Assembly: GCF_017654505.1 (NCBI RefSeq)
Contig: NC_054538.1
Location: 53,245,786-53,309,785, forward strand
Direction of reading: 5' to 3'
Source: Polyodon spathula
Taxonomy: Eukaryota > Chordata > Actinopteri > Acipenseriformes > Polyodontidae
Length of the DNA: 64,000 nucleotides
Shown here: one piece after another, positions 63,840 to 64,000 of the stretch
Position numbering within the stretch: position 1 is the first letter of the stretch
Layout: each line of letters starts with the position of its first letter
Made by a program: the position numbers and the translations under genes
Notes under the pieces: generated by a model
What the model was told of the DNA's origin: nothing
Databases searched by the model: none
Seen by the model: only the letters and a program-made list of their open reading frames with translations

Positions 63840-64000
63840 CCAATATTTAAAAGTTTAGTAACTAAAAGAAAATGGAGATCATATCATACCCAACGGTCCT
63901 CAGATGATTTTTCACGTCATTGTGTGCAGCTCTTTGTTTCATGATAGCTGTGCTGAAGTCTTGGAAAATGTGATATACCTCAGAAATTTAGTTTATCCTC
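63840..64000 (-). pseudogene. L1-clade ORF1 fragment
   Basis: In reverse: IFQDFSTAIMKQRAAHNDVK then NHLRTVGYD, the C-terminal region of fish L1 ORF1. It runs off the right edge. Its order and strand fit the ORF2 pieces to the left. Confidence 0.65.

Overview
The window looks like a repeat-dominated, gene-free stretch of a vertebrate nuclear genome. A ray-finned fish is most likely, and a non-teleost such as a sturgeon or paddlefish is plausible; this is inferred from the mix of elements and not proven. L2, CR1, L1, Tx1 and R2-type LINEs, DIRS, a Gmr1-type Ty3/gypsy element, piggyBac, hAT, Harbinger, Tc1 and CACTA-like DNA transposons and many (TA)n arrays lie side by side. I found no host protein-coding gene that I can recognise.

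Layout. 1-1061: 271-bp tandem satellite. 1.4-2.4 kb: LTR copies of a family that recurs through the window. 4.45-6.9 kb: L2-like LINE, minus strand. 11.3-15.0 kb: a 3.7-kb LTR element with 5-bp target duplication, broken gag, in-frame minisatellites and no pol. 18.7-19.4 kb: solo LTR. 20.8-25.6 kb: a Tc1 transposase gene split by a Tx1-clade LINE that carries the first 15 nt of U2 snRNA at its 5' end and is itself split by a piggyBac derivative. 26.6-27.2 kb: Harbinger fragment. 27.6-31.05 kb: CACTA-like (Transposase_21-type) remnant, minus strand, interrupted by a second piggyBac derivative. 31.06-36.89 kb: an apparently intact, very young Gmr1-like Ty3/gypsy element with one 1436-codon ORF whose domains run gag-PR-INT-RT-RNase H. 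37.8-39.1 kb: long-TIR element split by a solo LTR. 39.2-40.4 kb: CR1-type LINE 3' half. 41.2-43.5 kb: (TA)n arrays, a 259-bp tandem duplication and Tc1 pieces. 43.7-46.4 kb: two-gene Harbinger element. 49-56 kb: DIRS element split by Tc1, which is split by an R2-type LINE. 56.1-58.5 kb: TIR element containing a MITE and a tRNA-like head. 58.8-61.5 kb: KRBA2-like integrase pseudogene with a recognisable intron, split by a hAT element. 61.8-64.0 kb: L1-clade LINE split by two solo LTRs in opposite orientation.

The sequences interact mainly by nesting. Target-site duplications give a relative order of insertion at several loci. Only the Gmr1-like element appears able to encode its own mobility proteins; everything else seen is truncated, frameshifted or non-autonomous.
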